19,080 nucleotides of DNA from Syntrophomonadaceae bacterium (GTDB lineage: Bacteria > Bacillota > Syntrophomonadia > Syntrophomonadales > Syntrophomonadaceae). The notes below the pieces were generated by a model. The model did not search any database and was not told the origin of the DNA. It saw only the letters and a list, made by a program, of their open reading frames with translations. Shown here piece by piece: positions 7,402 to 14,699 of this stretch. The stretch's first letter is position 1, and each line of letters opens with the position of its first letter. The position numbers were made by a program, and so were the translations under genes. The stretch spans positions 1-19,080 of the forward strand of contig JAQUBU010000017.1 of the NCBI GenBank assembly GCA_028686565.1, in the 5' to 3' direction.

Positions 7402-8541
7402 CTATCCCTTCAATACGTCCCCGGCAATAACGACTTTTTGTATTTGGGCTGTACCTTCAAATATTTGGAATATCTTGGCATCACGGAAATATTTCTCTAC
7501 CGGGTAGTCTTTGGTATATCCATATCCACCGTAAACCTGAACTGCATCGGTACTTACCTTCATGGCCGCTTCTCCGCCCCAGTATTTAGCCAGCGAAGCC
7601 ATCTTGGTATAAGGGAGCCCCTGGTCTTGATTGCTGGCCGCCTTTTGGTAGAGTAACCGGGCAGTCTCACACATTACAGCCATATCAGCAAGAATAAACT
7701 GTATACCCTGGAAAGTAGCGATGGGCTTACCAAACTGCTGACGTTCTTTCGCATATTGGACAGCACACTCAAAAGCCCCCTGCGCTACCCCGGTTGCCAT
7801 AGCTCCCACAACTGCCCGTGAAATATCCAGAGTCTTCATGGCAATGGTAAATCCATCTCCTTCTTTACCCAGGAGGTTCTTAGCCGGCACCCTGACATCT
7901 TCAAAAATTACCTGCGTGGTATTGGAACTCCTGATTCCCAATTTATTTTCCGGTTGACCGGTGCTGATACCAGGCGTATCCCGATCAACCATAAAAGCAC
8001 ACATTCCTTTATAGCCCATTTTTTTGTCCAAAGTCGCAAATACGGTGTAGAGATTTGCTACTCCTCCATTACTGATAAACTGCTTGGTGCCATTCAAAAT
8101 ATAATCATCACCATCCCGAACACATCTGGTAGCCAACCCGCCTGCATCTGAACCGGCACCCGGTTCGGTAAGGCAAAAGGCTGTCAGCTTTCCTTCCATC
8201 ATGCCCCCGTAAAACCATTTCTTCTGCTCGTCGCTAGCGGCAATATAAACAGGGTCTGGTCCCAATAGAGTACTGGCCGCCAGAGTGGTTCCCAATCCGG
8301 CATCACCCCGGCATATTTCCTCAGCTATAATAGCTTGCCCCAGATGGTCAATACCAGGTCCGCCATATTCAGCCGGTATACCGCATGTCATCAATCCCAC
8401 TTCCTGAAGCTTGTTGACAGCATCCCAGGGAAATATATGTTTTTCATCCCATTCCAGACAATAGGGTATTATTTCATTATCCGCAAAATCCCGTGCCATT
8501 TTACGAATCATTTCCTGCTCTTCACTCAATCTAAAATCCAT
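7402..8541 (-). CDS. bcd: Short-chain acyl-CoA dehydrogenase (butyryl-CoA dehydrogenase type)
   Basis: This 379-residue FAD enzyme interconverts butyryl-CoA and crotonyl-CoA. The start is the ATG at 8541 (MDFRLSEEQ), five bases after GGAGGAG; an upstream in-frame ATG would add 12 residues with no ribosome binding site. Seen: the N-terminal helical domain, the middle-domain FCLTEPGAGSDAGG signature (acyl-CoA/flavin contact), the VYGGYGYTKDYPVEK motif near 335-350, and FEGTAQIQK with the catalytic Glu at about 362, the position used by short-chain members. It lies in the same run as thiolase, crotonase and hydroxyacyl-CoA dehydrogenase, so butyrate metabolism is likely. No etfAB accompanies it, so its electron-transfer flavoprotein must be encoded elsewhere. 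Clostridial Bcd is the closest type; a related branched or medium-chain role cannot be excluded. Confidence 0.92.
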   Translation of the reverse strand: MDFRLSEEQEMIRKMARDFADNEIIPYCLEWDEKHIFPWDAVNKLQEVGLMTCGIPAEYGGPGIDHLGQAIIAEEICRGDAGLGTTLAASTLLGPDPVYIAASDEQKKWFYGGMMEGKLTAFCLTEPGAGSDAGGLATRCVRDGDDYILNGTKQFISNGGVANLYTVFATLDKKMGYKGMCAFMVDRDTPGISTGQPENKLGIRSSNTTQVIFEDVRVPAKNLLGKEGDGFTIAMKTLDISRAVVGAMATGVAQGAFECAVQYAKERQQFGKPIATFQGIQFILADMAVMCETARLLYQKAASNQDQGLPYTKMASLAKYWGGEAAMKVSTDAVQVYGGYGYTKDYPVEKYFRDAKIFQIFEGTAQIQKVVIAGDVLKG

Positions 8542-8570
8542 GATTACTCCTCCTTTATTTTTAATGACAA

Positions 8571-8597
8571 GTGTCAAGGGGACGGTCCTTTTGACAC
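8571..8597. repeat. REP-like hairpin between acyl-CoA dehydrogenase and thiolase genes
   Basis: GTGTCAA and TTGACAC flank a core of GGGGACGGTCCTT that pairs on itself. The core shares GGGGACGGT with the much larger palindrome at 9841-9946, so both are probably copies of one repeat family. It fills most of the 70-base gap between the two genes. Confidence 0.65.
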
Positions 8598-8611
8598 ACT
8601 AACCAGTCTTC

Positions 8612-9817
8612 CTATATATCCCTGGTCCATAATGATGCCATGGCCGGTCCGCCACCTACACAAAGGGAAGCACCGCCCACAGTTTTACCCTGTCTTTCCA
8701 GTTCGTAATACATTGATACTATAATGCGCAAGCCGGTAGCTCCAACCGGATGTCCCAGGGCAATCCCTGAGCCGTTTAGGTTGCACTTGTTCATATCGAG
8801 TTCAATATTATAGTCTTCCTTGAGCATCTGTCCCACTCCCAGAAATTGAGCCGCAAAAGCCTCATTAATTTCCCAATAATCAACATCATCGAATTTTAAA
8901 CCAGCTTGCTTTAAACACTTGGGAATTGCTACTGCAGGACCTAAACCCATCAATTTGGGGTCGACGCCTTCACCACAGATATTTATCAGCTTCATCAATG
9001 GCTTTAACCCTAATTCCAGTGCTTTAGCTTTGGACATCACAATGGCAGCAGCAGCACCATCATTAATCCCGGATGCATTAGCGGCAGTTACTACTCCGCC
9101 CTTTTTAAAAGCCGTTGGCAGTTTAGCCATTGTTTCCACACTGGCATCAGGTATCATATGTTCATCAGTATCATAAAACTTGCTTCCCTTTTTGCTTTTT
9201 AGTTCCACCGGCACTATTTCCCTTTTAAACGTACCATCCCGAACTGCCCGGGTAGCCCTTTGATGACTGAGCAGTGCTAGTTCATCGCATTTTTCACGGC
9301 TTATTCCATATTTTTCAGCCACATTTTCGGCCGTAAGACCCATATGCCCTGGAACCTGCTCATCTATCAAGCCATCATAAAGCATTACATCTTCCAAGGT
9401 GCCCGGTCCCAAGCGGTAGCCGGATCTTCCTTTAGGAACCAGGTAGGGGCAGTTGGTCATGCTCTCCACACCTATTACCAGAGCAATTTCGGTTTTGCCC
9501 AGCATTATGTTATGACAGGCAATTTCCAAGGCACGCATGGCCGAGGTACAGTTTTGATTTACATTTACCGCTCCGCTGCGAACCGGAAGTCCCAGGCGGA
9601 TTGAAACCTGCCGGGAGGGCAAGGAGCCTCCTCCATGAGGAAAAACCTGACCCATGCACAATTCATCGATTATGTCTGCTGATATCCCTGCTCTGCTGAT
9701 AGCCTCGCGTCCTACTGTTAAAGCCAGTTCCCGAGCAGAAACGTTTTGAAGACTGCCTAAAAATTTTCCTATAGCCGTACGACATGCACTCACCATTACA
9801 ACCTCATTATTACTCAT
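8612..9817 (-). CDS. thl: Acetyl-CoA C-acetyltransferase (thiolase)
   Basis: This 401-residue thiolase cleaves acetoacetyl-CoA with CoA to two acetyl-CoA, or condenses them in reverse. Seen: the nucleophilic Cys at about 90 in NQNCTSAMRALE, the GHPVGATG motif with His near 356, and the second active-site Cys near 386 in LCVGGGPAMA (more often CxGGGQG in the family, a mild deviation). The length is about ten residues above the common 390-393. The ATG at 9817 follows AGGAGGAG. It lies between crotonase and acyl-CoA dehydrogenase in the same direction, with REP-like palindromes in both flanking gaps. Short-chain substrate specificity is inferred from family and operon. Confidence 0.93.
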   Translation of the reverse strand: MSNNEVVMVSACRTAIGKFLGSLQNVSARELALTVGREAISRAGISADIIDELCMGQVFPHGGGSLPSRQVSIRLGLPVRSGAVNVNQNCTSAMRALEIACHNIMLGKTEIALVIGVESMTNCPYLVPKGRSGYRLGPGTLEDVMLYDGLIDEQVPGHMGLTAENVAEKYGISREKCDELALLSHQRATRAVRDGTFKREIVPVELKSKKGSKFYDTDEHMIPDASVETMAKLPTAFKKGGVVTAANASGINDGAAAAIVMSKAKALELGLKPLMKLINICGEGVDPKLMGLGPAVAIPKCLKQAGLKFDDVDYWEINEAFAAQFLGVGQMLKEDYNIELDMNKCNLNGSGIALGHPVGATGLRIIVSMYYELERQGKTVGGASLCVGGGPAMASLWTRDI

Positions 9818-9840
9818 TACCTATTCTCCTCCTTTTCCGG

Positions 9841-9946
9841 GTGACAAGGGGCATGACAAGGGGACGGTTCTTCTGTCACCTTTATGAATCTGACTGGCAT
9901 TTATATGGTGACAGAAGAACCGTCCCCTTGTCATGCCCCTTGTCAC
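9841..9946. repeat. 106-bp perfect inverted repeat, REP/MITE-like
   Basis: Arms 9841-9880 and 9907-9946 are exact reverse complements over 40 bases around a 26-base AT-richer spacer. Each arm holds smaller units: GTGACAAGGGG at the outside and GGGGACGGTTCTTCTGTCACC inside. That inner unit resembles the GTGACAGAAGAACCGTCCCC repeats scattered through many bacterial genomes, which are thought to be moved by REP-associated Y1 transposases; no transposase is present here. It fills nearly the whole gap between crotonase and thiolase and would form a very stable mRNA hairpin, able to reduce downstream expression or protect the upstream message. Confidence 0.9.
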
Positions 9947-9947
9947 T

Positions 9948-10727
9948 TTATTTTCCTTTGAACTCCGGTTTGCGTTTTTCTATAAACGCATTCATTCCTT
10001 CCTTCTGGTCTTCAGTCGAGAATAAGAATGACCACATTTTCTGCTCAAAAACCAGACCTGAAGGAAGATCAACATTTTCCCCATAATTAAGACAGTTTTT
10101 AGCGGTCCGCAATGCTACCGGTGATTTAGGAACAAAACTGCCCGCAATTTTCCTGGCTTCTTCCATAAGATCCCCGGCTGGAACCACTTTGGTTACCAAT
10201 CCGATACGCAGTGCAGCTTCAGCATCAATTACGCTCCCGGTAAGTATTAGATGTTTGGCCCAACCCATCCCCACAATACGGGGAAGTCTCTGCCCGGCAC
10301 CAGCTCCCGGCATGATTCCCAGGTTAATCTCGGGCAAACCAAATTTGCTGCCCTCTGCAGCAATACGAATATCGCAGCAAAGCGCCAGCTCACAACCACC
10401 CCCCAGAGCCAAACCAGAAATAGCAGCGACCACTGGTTTTTCTAAATAAGCAATCTTGTTAATAGCTTTATGGACCAAAGCCACAAAAGCTTCCGCTTCC
10501 AAAGTATTCAGTTTAGCTATATATCCAATATCTCCACCTGCTGCAAAAACCTTCTGCCCGCCGGTTAATATCAATGCTCTTATTTCTTCGTCTACAGCTA
10601 TTTCATCCATTAAAGCTGACAGTTCCATCATCATCTCATCATTAATGCCATTCATGCTGGCTGGACGGTTCAGAGTAATTATCCCTATCCCAGCTTCTTT
10701 CTCAAATAGCAATGTGTTGAGTTCCAT
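9948..10727 (-). CDS. crt: Enoyl-CoA hydratase (crotonase)
   Basis: This 259-residue protein has the usual crotonase length and hydrates crotonyl-CoA to 3-hydroxybutyryl-CoA. Seen: the oxyanion-hole segment FAAGGDI (61-67), the GLALGGGCELALCCDIRIA segment with catalytic Glu near 113, and LPEINLGIMPGAGAGQRL with the second Glu near 133. Both catalytic glutamates expected of a hydratase are present, favouring this over an isomerase. The family often has GGTQRL where this has GAGQRL. The ATG at 10727 follows AGGGGAG, and the gene begins 26 bases after the 3-hydroxybutyryl-CoA dehydrogenase stop, so the two are co-transcribed. The stop codon nearly abuts the 106-bp inverted repeat. Confidence 0.93.
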   Translation of the reverse strand: MELNTLLFEKEAGIGIITLNRPASMNGINDEMMMELSALMDEIAVDEEIRALILTGGQKVFAAGGDIGYIAKLNTLEAEAFVALVHKAINKIAYLEKPVVAAISGLALGGGCELALCCDIRIAAEGSKFGLPEINLGIMPGAGAGQRLPRIVGMGWAKHLILTGSVIDAEAALRIGLVTKVVPAGDLMEEARKIAGSFVPKSPVALRTAKNCLNYGENVDLPSGLVFEQKMWSFLFSTEDQKEGMNAFIEKRKPEFKGK

Positions 10728-10753
10728 AGTTTTTCTCCCCTCTATTGCTGCAG

Positions 10754-11605
10754 CTATTTATAATCATAAAATCCTTTGCCCGTCTTTACGCCCAAATGTC
10801 CAGCTCTGACTTTTTGTTTCAAAGCCAGAGAAGGACGGTATTTGGAATCCCCGAACTCCTGATAAAAATATTCACATACCATAAGCAAAACATCTATTCC
10901 AACCAGGTCACACAAGGCCAGCGGTCCCATCGGCATATTTGCTCCCAGTTTCATAGCCTTGTCTATTTCGGCTGCTGATGCTACCCCGTCCTGAAAAGCC
11001 ATAGCTGCTTCATTAATGTAGGGAACCAAAATGCGGTTTACTATAAATCCGGGAAACTCTTTGGCAAGAACCGGTTCCTTGCCTAACTTGACACAAAGCT
11101 CCATTATTAAAGATACATTCTCCTGGCTAGTCTCGGCACCAGGAATTACCTCAACCAATTTCATTACCGGCACCGGATTAAAGAAATGCATGCCTGCAAC
11201 TTTATCCGGACGCTTGGTAGCCGCTGCTATTTCAGTAATGCTTAAAGCTGAGGTGTTGGAAGCCAGAATGGCATGCGGCGGGCATATATCATCCAATTGC
11301 TGGAATACTTTTTTCTTTATATCTATTTTTTCTACAATCGCCTCTATTACCAGATCACAGTCTTTAAATTCGTTAATACTAACCCCAGTTTCCAGCAAAG
11401 AGGTCCTTTTTTGCTTATCCTCTTCACCAAGCTTGCCTTTTTCGAGAGCTTTCTGCCAGGCTTTCTGAACCCCTTTGATGGCCTTTTCGATAACTGGTGC
11501 ATCGACATCTACCAGCACAACCGCGAAACCCGCCTCTGCACAAACTTGTGCTATCCCTGCTCCCATGGTGCCAGCTCCAAGTACTCCTATTTTCTTTATT
11601 TCCAA
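10754..11605 (-). CDS. hbd: 3-hydroxybutyryl-CoA dehydrogenase
   Basis: This 283-residue enzyme oxidises 3-hydroxybutyryl-CoA to acetoacetyl-CoA with NAD(P)+, or the reverse. Seen: the Rossmann motif GVLGAGTMGAGIAQ (7-20), an acidic Asp (VDVD, about 33-35) at the end of the second strand that suits NAD, SNTSA (116-120), the GMHFFNPVPVMKLVE motif with catalytic His near 140 and Glu near 152, and PGFIVNR in the C-terminal domain. The start is TTG at 11605 after GGAGGGGG; no better start is nearby. It is the first gene after the flxA hairpin and the sigma-54 promoter at 11726, and so is probably the promoter-proximal gene of the beta-oxidation operon. The NADH it makes or uses is the expected link to the Flx complex next door. 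Confidence 0.94.
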   Translation of the reverse strand: MEIKKIGVLGAGTMGAGIAQVCAEAGFAVVLVDVDAPVIEKAIKGVQKAWQKALEKGKLGEEDKQKRTSLLETGVSINEFKDCDLVIEAIVEKIDIKKKVFQQLDDICPPHAILASNTSALSITEIAAATKRPDKVAGMHFFNPVPVMKLVEVIPGAETSQENVSLIMELCVKLGKEPVLAKEFPGFIVNRILVPYINEAAMAFQDGVASAAEIDKAMKLGANMPMGPLALCDLVGIDVLLMVCEYFYQEFGDSKYRPSLALKQKVRAGHLGVKTGKGFYDYK

Positions 11606-11710
11606 AAGTACCCCCTCCTATCTCTTATTTCTTAGTATTGCAACTGTCTTACTCAGGCCCCCCTCCTTCATCGCAGTTTGATATGATAATTACCTGATAT
11701 CAATTTATAT

Positions 11711-11726
11711 TGCAATTTTCATACCA
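11711..11726 (-). promoter_or_regulatory. Sigma-54 (-24/-12) promoter of the beta-oxidation genes
   Basis: On the minus strand TGGTATG-AAAA-TTGCA matches the consensus TGGCACG-N4-TTGCA at all but two positions. It has the obligatory GG and GC exactly 10 bases apart (GG at 11725-11724, GC at 11713-11712). Transcription would begin near 11700, giving a leader of about 95 bases before hbd. A sigma-54 activator gene closes the same gene array. Confidence 0.75.
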
Positions 11727-11869
11727 ACCCGGGTTAGCTCTAATAAATACGTTTTCTAGGCATTATAATTATTGGAATAGTTCACAACTAATCCATATCT
11801 TTGGCGATAAAACCAAAATACAGATTTGTTAACATATATTGAGCAGAAGAATAGTGATGTAAAGCCAAA

Positions 11870-11903
11870 GAAGAGCCTTTGGCATAATTGCCAAAGGCTC
11901 TTC
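11870..11903 (-). terminator. Terminator-like hairpin after flxA
   Basis: GAAGAGCCTTTGGC and its exact complement form a 14-bp stem around a 6-base loop, 23 bases past the flxA stop. The minus-strand tail is TTTGGCTTT, a modest T tract, so termination may be partial. It marks the boundary between the hdr-flx unit and the beta-oxidation unit. Confidence 0.7.
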
Positions 11904-11926
11904 CTGATTTCGCATAATTGCTAATT

Positions 11927-12766
11927 CTAATATTCCTGGGGTAAATCCCTTAATTGGGCCAGGTAAAATACCGGACCGTCCAGACATATATACTCACTGC
12001 CTATATTACAGCGCCCGCATTTGCCTATCCCGCACTTCATCCGCATCTCCAGAGTCGTTATGACCTGTTCATCATTATAGCCCATCTTCTCCAGAGCTTT
12101 CAAAACGAAATTAATCATGATCGGCGGGCCGCAGGTCACAGCAATAGTTCCGGCTGAACTGGGGTTCAACTCTTCCAGATAGGAAGGCACAAAACCCACA
12201 TGACCCTTCCAGGCTTCTTCAGCATTATCAATTGTAACAAATACCTCAGTGTCTTTTTGCTGAGGCCAAAGTTCAAAAAGTTCATCTTTAAAACAGAGAT
12301 CCGCATAAGAACGGCTGCCATATATAATCTTAATTTTGCCGTAATCCTCACGATGTTTGAAGCAATACTTAATAAAGGAACGCAAGGGGGCCAGACCAAT
12401 ACCTCCTGCAATAAACAGCATATCTTTGCCTTTACACGCTTCTACCGGAAAACCATTGCCATATGGACCCCTGAGTCCGATTTTTTGGCCTACCTCAATT
12501 TGATGAAGTTCATCAGTCATCAAACCTACTCGTTTTATGGCAAACTGCAGGTATTCCTGTTCTTCCTGCCAGGTACAGGAGATCATACTCTCGCCAACCG
12601 GCAGGTATGATACCATAGCACACTGGCCGGGTGCTACATTAAAAGGCAAACCGTTACCTCCCGGATTTTTCACAAAAAAGCTCTTGATATCGGGAGTTTC
12701 ATCCTTTATATCCATAACCTCCACAATCACTGGTACCAATGGTTGTTCACATTCGCATTTATGCAT
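11927..12766 (-). CDS. flxA: FlxA-like NAD(P)H-binding flavoprotein subunit
   Basis: This 279-residue FAD/NAD(P)-binding reductase is of the sulfhydrogenase-gamma / AsrB / dihydroorotate-dehydrogenase-K type. In the FlxABCD-HdrABC complex this subunit takes electrons from NADH. Seen: an FAD-binding barrel (about 10-105; PGQCAMVSYLPVGES and LRGPYGNGF), a nucleotide-binding fold starting FIAGGIGLAPLRS (118-130), CGPP near 212-215, and a C-terminal [2Fe-2S] site with Cys 245, 250, 253 and 261 (C-x4-C-x2-C-x7-C). The ATG at 12766 overlaps the end of flxB by 8 bases and follows GGAGG. It is the last gene of the hdr-flx unit. NADH rather than NADPH is inferred from known Flx systems and the dehydrogenase next door. 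Confidence 0.88.
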   Translation of the reverse strand: MHKCECEQPLVPVIVEVMDIKDETPDIKSFFVKNPGGNGLPFNVAPGQCAMVSYLPVGESMISCTWQEEQEYLQFAIKRVGLMTDELHQIEVGQKIGLRGPYGNGFPVEACKGKDMLFIAGGIGLAPLRSFIKYCFKHREDYGKIKIIYGSRSYADLCFKDELFELWPQQKDTEVFVTIDNAEEAWKGHVGFVPSYLEELNPSSAGTIAVTCGPPIMINFVLKALEKMGYNDEQVITTLEMRMKCGIGKCGRCNIGSEYICLDGPVFYLAQLRDLPQEY

Positions 12767-13775
12767 CGAGCTCGGCCTCCTTTATTTCATCGATTATCTT
12801 AACGATGTTAATTCCAGCAGGGCAGGCTACAATACATCTTCCACAACCAGTACAGAGTGGGGTTCCATATCTTTCTTTAAAAAATTCGAGTTTGTGCAAA
12901 AAACGGTTTCGAAATCTCTCTATACCACTGCCGCGGGGATTGCCGCCACCCGCCTCCCGGCTGTACTCCTCATACATGCAGGAGTCCCAGCAGCGGAAAC
13001 GATAGCCTTCATCTCCCCACATTTTGACCTGGATATCAAAACAATAGCAACTGGGGCATACATAGGTACATATTCCGCAGTTGTGACAGGATTCACCCAG
13101 ACGCTCCCATATATGGTTGTTAAACATGCCCTTCAGTTTCTCAGCCACCCCTTCATACTTTACATCCTGAACGAAAGGCTTTGCCGCAGGCAAGGACAGG
13201 CTTTTTTCTTCCAGATATTCAGTTATTTGGGCTGTAAGAGCTTCTCCTTTCGGGGTTTTAGCTTCCCAGCTGTAAGCCTCTCCGGCATCGCAGATTATTA
13301 CATCGGCTCCCGCCGGTTCCAGCGGATTAATCTCCATGGCCGCACAGAAACAAGCCGGTCCCGGCTGGAAACAGGCATTGGCTACAATGGTTATGGCCTC
13401 CCGGCGGCATTTATAGAAGCTGTCTTCATAACCTCTGGTCAGGAACACATCATCCATACATAGAATGGCCTTAAGGTCACAGGGCCGGGCTCCGAAAATG
13501 ACTCTTGGAGAAGAGTCTTCAAAGGTTTTATCAATTTTTATTTCCTGGCCCTCCTGTTTGATGCTGTACATGCGCTCGGTCTGCGGCAATACCACATTTT
13601 TGGGGGGCAAGTAGACGTTCAAAGCATTGAGCATCAATTCGTCCTGGCCTTGATTAAAAAGCTTCCAGCTATAGAAGCCGCTTTCTTTATCTTTTTGCAT
13701 CGGCAAAAAAACTTCAGCACTCTGGTTTAATTTGTTCAAAGCTGTTTCCAGCTTGCTTTTGCTTAAAACTTTCAC
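12759..13775 (-). CDS. flxB: FlxB-like iron-sulfur subunit (sulfhydrogenase beta / AsrA type)
   Basis: This 338-residue protein of the sulfhydrogenase beta / anaerobic sulfite reductase A family carries electrons between the flavin subunit and the rest of the complex. Seen: the GARPCDLKAI motif (about 95-104), a Cys-rich middle region, and two C-terminal [4Fe-4S] motifs, CHNCGICTYVCP (about 230-241) and CTGCGRCIVACP (about 308-319). The start is set at GTG 13775 because GGAGGGG lies eight bases upstream. The in-frame GTG at 13784 lies directly against the Shine-Dalgarno sequence and would be unusable. It begins 15 bases after the flxC stop and overlaps flxA by 8 bases, signs of translational coupling. 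Confidence 0.87.
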   Translation of the reverse strand: MKVLSKSKLETALNKLNQSAEVFLPMQKDKESGFYSWKLFNQGQDELMLNALNVYLPPKNVVLPQTERMYSIKQEGQEIKIDKTFEDSSPRVIFGARPCDLKAILCMDDVFLTRGYEDSFYKCRREAITIVANACFQPGPACFCAAMEINPLEPAGADVIICDAGEAYSWEAKTPKGEALTAQITEYLEEKSLSLPAAKPFVQDVKYEGVAEKLKGMFNNHIWERLGESCHNCGICTYVCPSCYCFDIQVKMWGDEGYRFRCWDSCMYEEYSREAGGGNPRGSGIERFRNRFLHKLEFFKERYGTPLCTGCGRCIVACPAGINIVKIIDEIKEAELDA

Positions 13776-13790
13776 TTTTCTCACCCCTCC

Positions 13791-14699
13791 TTATATAAAG
13801 TCATCCGGATCTTTTTCCGAATATGAACTGAGTGGCGGTTTAGCACCTTCGACATAGTTCATGCCCGCTTCATAGGGGCCAAAAAAGGTATTTACATCTT
13901 TGATCAGCTTCTGGTTTAAGAGCATCAAGGGAATGTTGACCGGACAGACTCTCTCACACTCGCCGCATTCCACACAGCGTCCCGCCATATGCGAAGCTTT
14001 AACCAGGTGATACATCATATTGTCTTCAGGGCTATTCTCCCGGCCTACCCACTGGGGCTTCATTTCATCAAAAATACAGGTCCTGCAGTTACAGGCCGGA
14101 CAAACCTGACGGCACGCATAGCAACGTATACACTTTGATAAAGTATCTTCAAAAAAGCGATAGCGTTCATCGGCATTCATTTGCTCCATGGCATTAACCC
14201 GGGCAAAGCGTTCACCGGTTAACCGTGAAGGCTGCTGTGAACCCACCAAGTCATCATAGATTACCGGGTTGGGCTGTACACATTCATAACACTTGGCTGC
14301 CAGAGCATTCCCGTCTCCTTGCTGCTTTTTCAAGCCTGAATACATACCTATAGCCTGCAGCGGGTCTTTCATTCCCGGGCAACCCACACCAATAATATGG
14401 AGCCGTTCACGGGCAAACTGTTTGTCTTCCAGCAAACGTACAATACTCCGCGAATCACAGCCTTTAGCTGCAATACCAATCTTCTCGCTGCCATCCCTGA
14501 ACTTGAGCAGCAGGGTAGCCAGATTGTGAATCGAATATTCATCAAAGACCAGCTTCCGGGCATCTGCTTCACTGCGAGCTATAAAAGGTACGGTTTGAAA
14601 ATCCAGTGCACCCTTTTCCCAGCCCAGGAAAACATCTATTTTCTTTTCCTTGAACAGGGTCTGGGCTATCTCCCGGATTTTGTTGCTAATATCTTTCAT
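13791..14699 (-). CDS. flxC: FlxC-like iron-sulfur subunit
   Basis: This 302-residue protein has an N-terminal region resembling the F420-hydrogenase beta-subunit fold (the AAKGCDSRSI segment near 77-86, then IGVGCPGM). It also has two [4Fe-4S] sites, C190-C193-C196-C200 (CIRCYACRQVC) and C242-C245-C248-C252 (CVECGECERVC), plus extra cysteines at 203-208. In Flx complexes this subunit relays electrons toward FlxD and HdrA. Its ATG overlaps the TGA stop of flxD as ATGA, so the two are translationally coupled; this also supports reading through the internal TGA of flxD. Assignment as FlxC rests on the motifs and on position between flxD and flxB. Confidence 0.8.
   Translation of the reverse strand: MKDISNKIREIAQTLFKEKKIDVFLGWEKGALDFQTVPFIARSEADARKLVFDEYSIHNLATLLLKFRDGSEKIGIAAKGCDSRSIVRLLEDKQFARERLHIIGVGCPGMKDPLQAIGMYSGLKKQQGDGNALAAKCYECVQPNPVIYDDLVGSQQPSRLTGERFARVNAMEQMNADERYRFFEDTLSKCIRCYACRQVCPACNCRTCIFDEMKPQWVGRENSPEDNMMYHLVKASHMAGRCVECGECERVCPVNIPLMLLNQKLIKDVNTFFGPYEAGMNYVEGAKPPLSSYSEKDPDDFI

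Larger units (their letters stand above)
11606..11926. other. Intergenic control region between flxA and hbd
   Basis: The 321 bases contain no gene. They hold the hairpin at 11870-11903 behind flxA, a sigma-54-type promoter at 11726-11711, an inverted repeat TTGATAT/ATATCAA (11678-11703) near the predicted start of transcription, and a TGTTAACA palindrome (11827-11834) about 100 bases upstream of the promoter, where an activator site would be expected. Confidence 0.6.

Noticed and set aside
12537..13463. A 308-codon open frame on the plus strand
   Set aside because: It is antisense to flxA and flxB, which carry clear domains and ribosome binding sites. The frame has no recognisable motif and no Shine-Dalgarno sequence.
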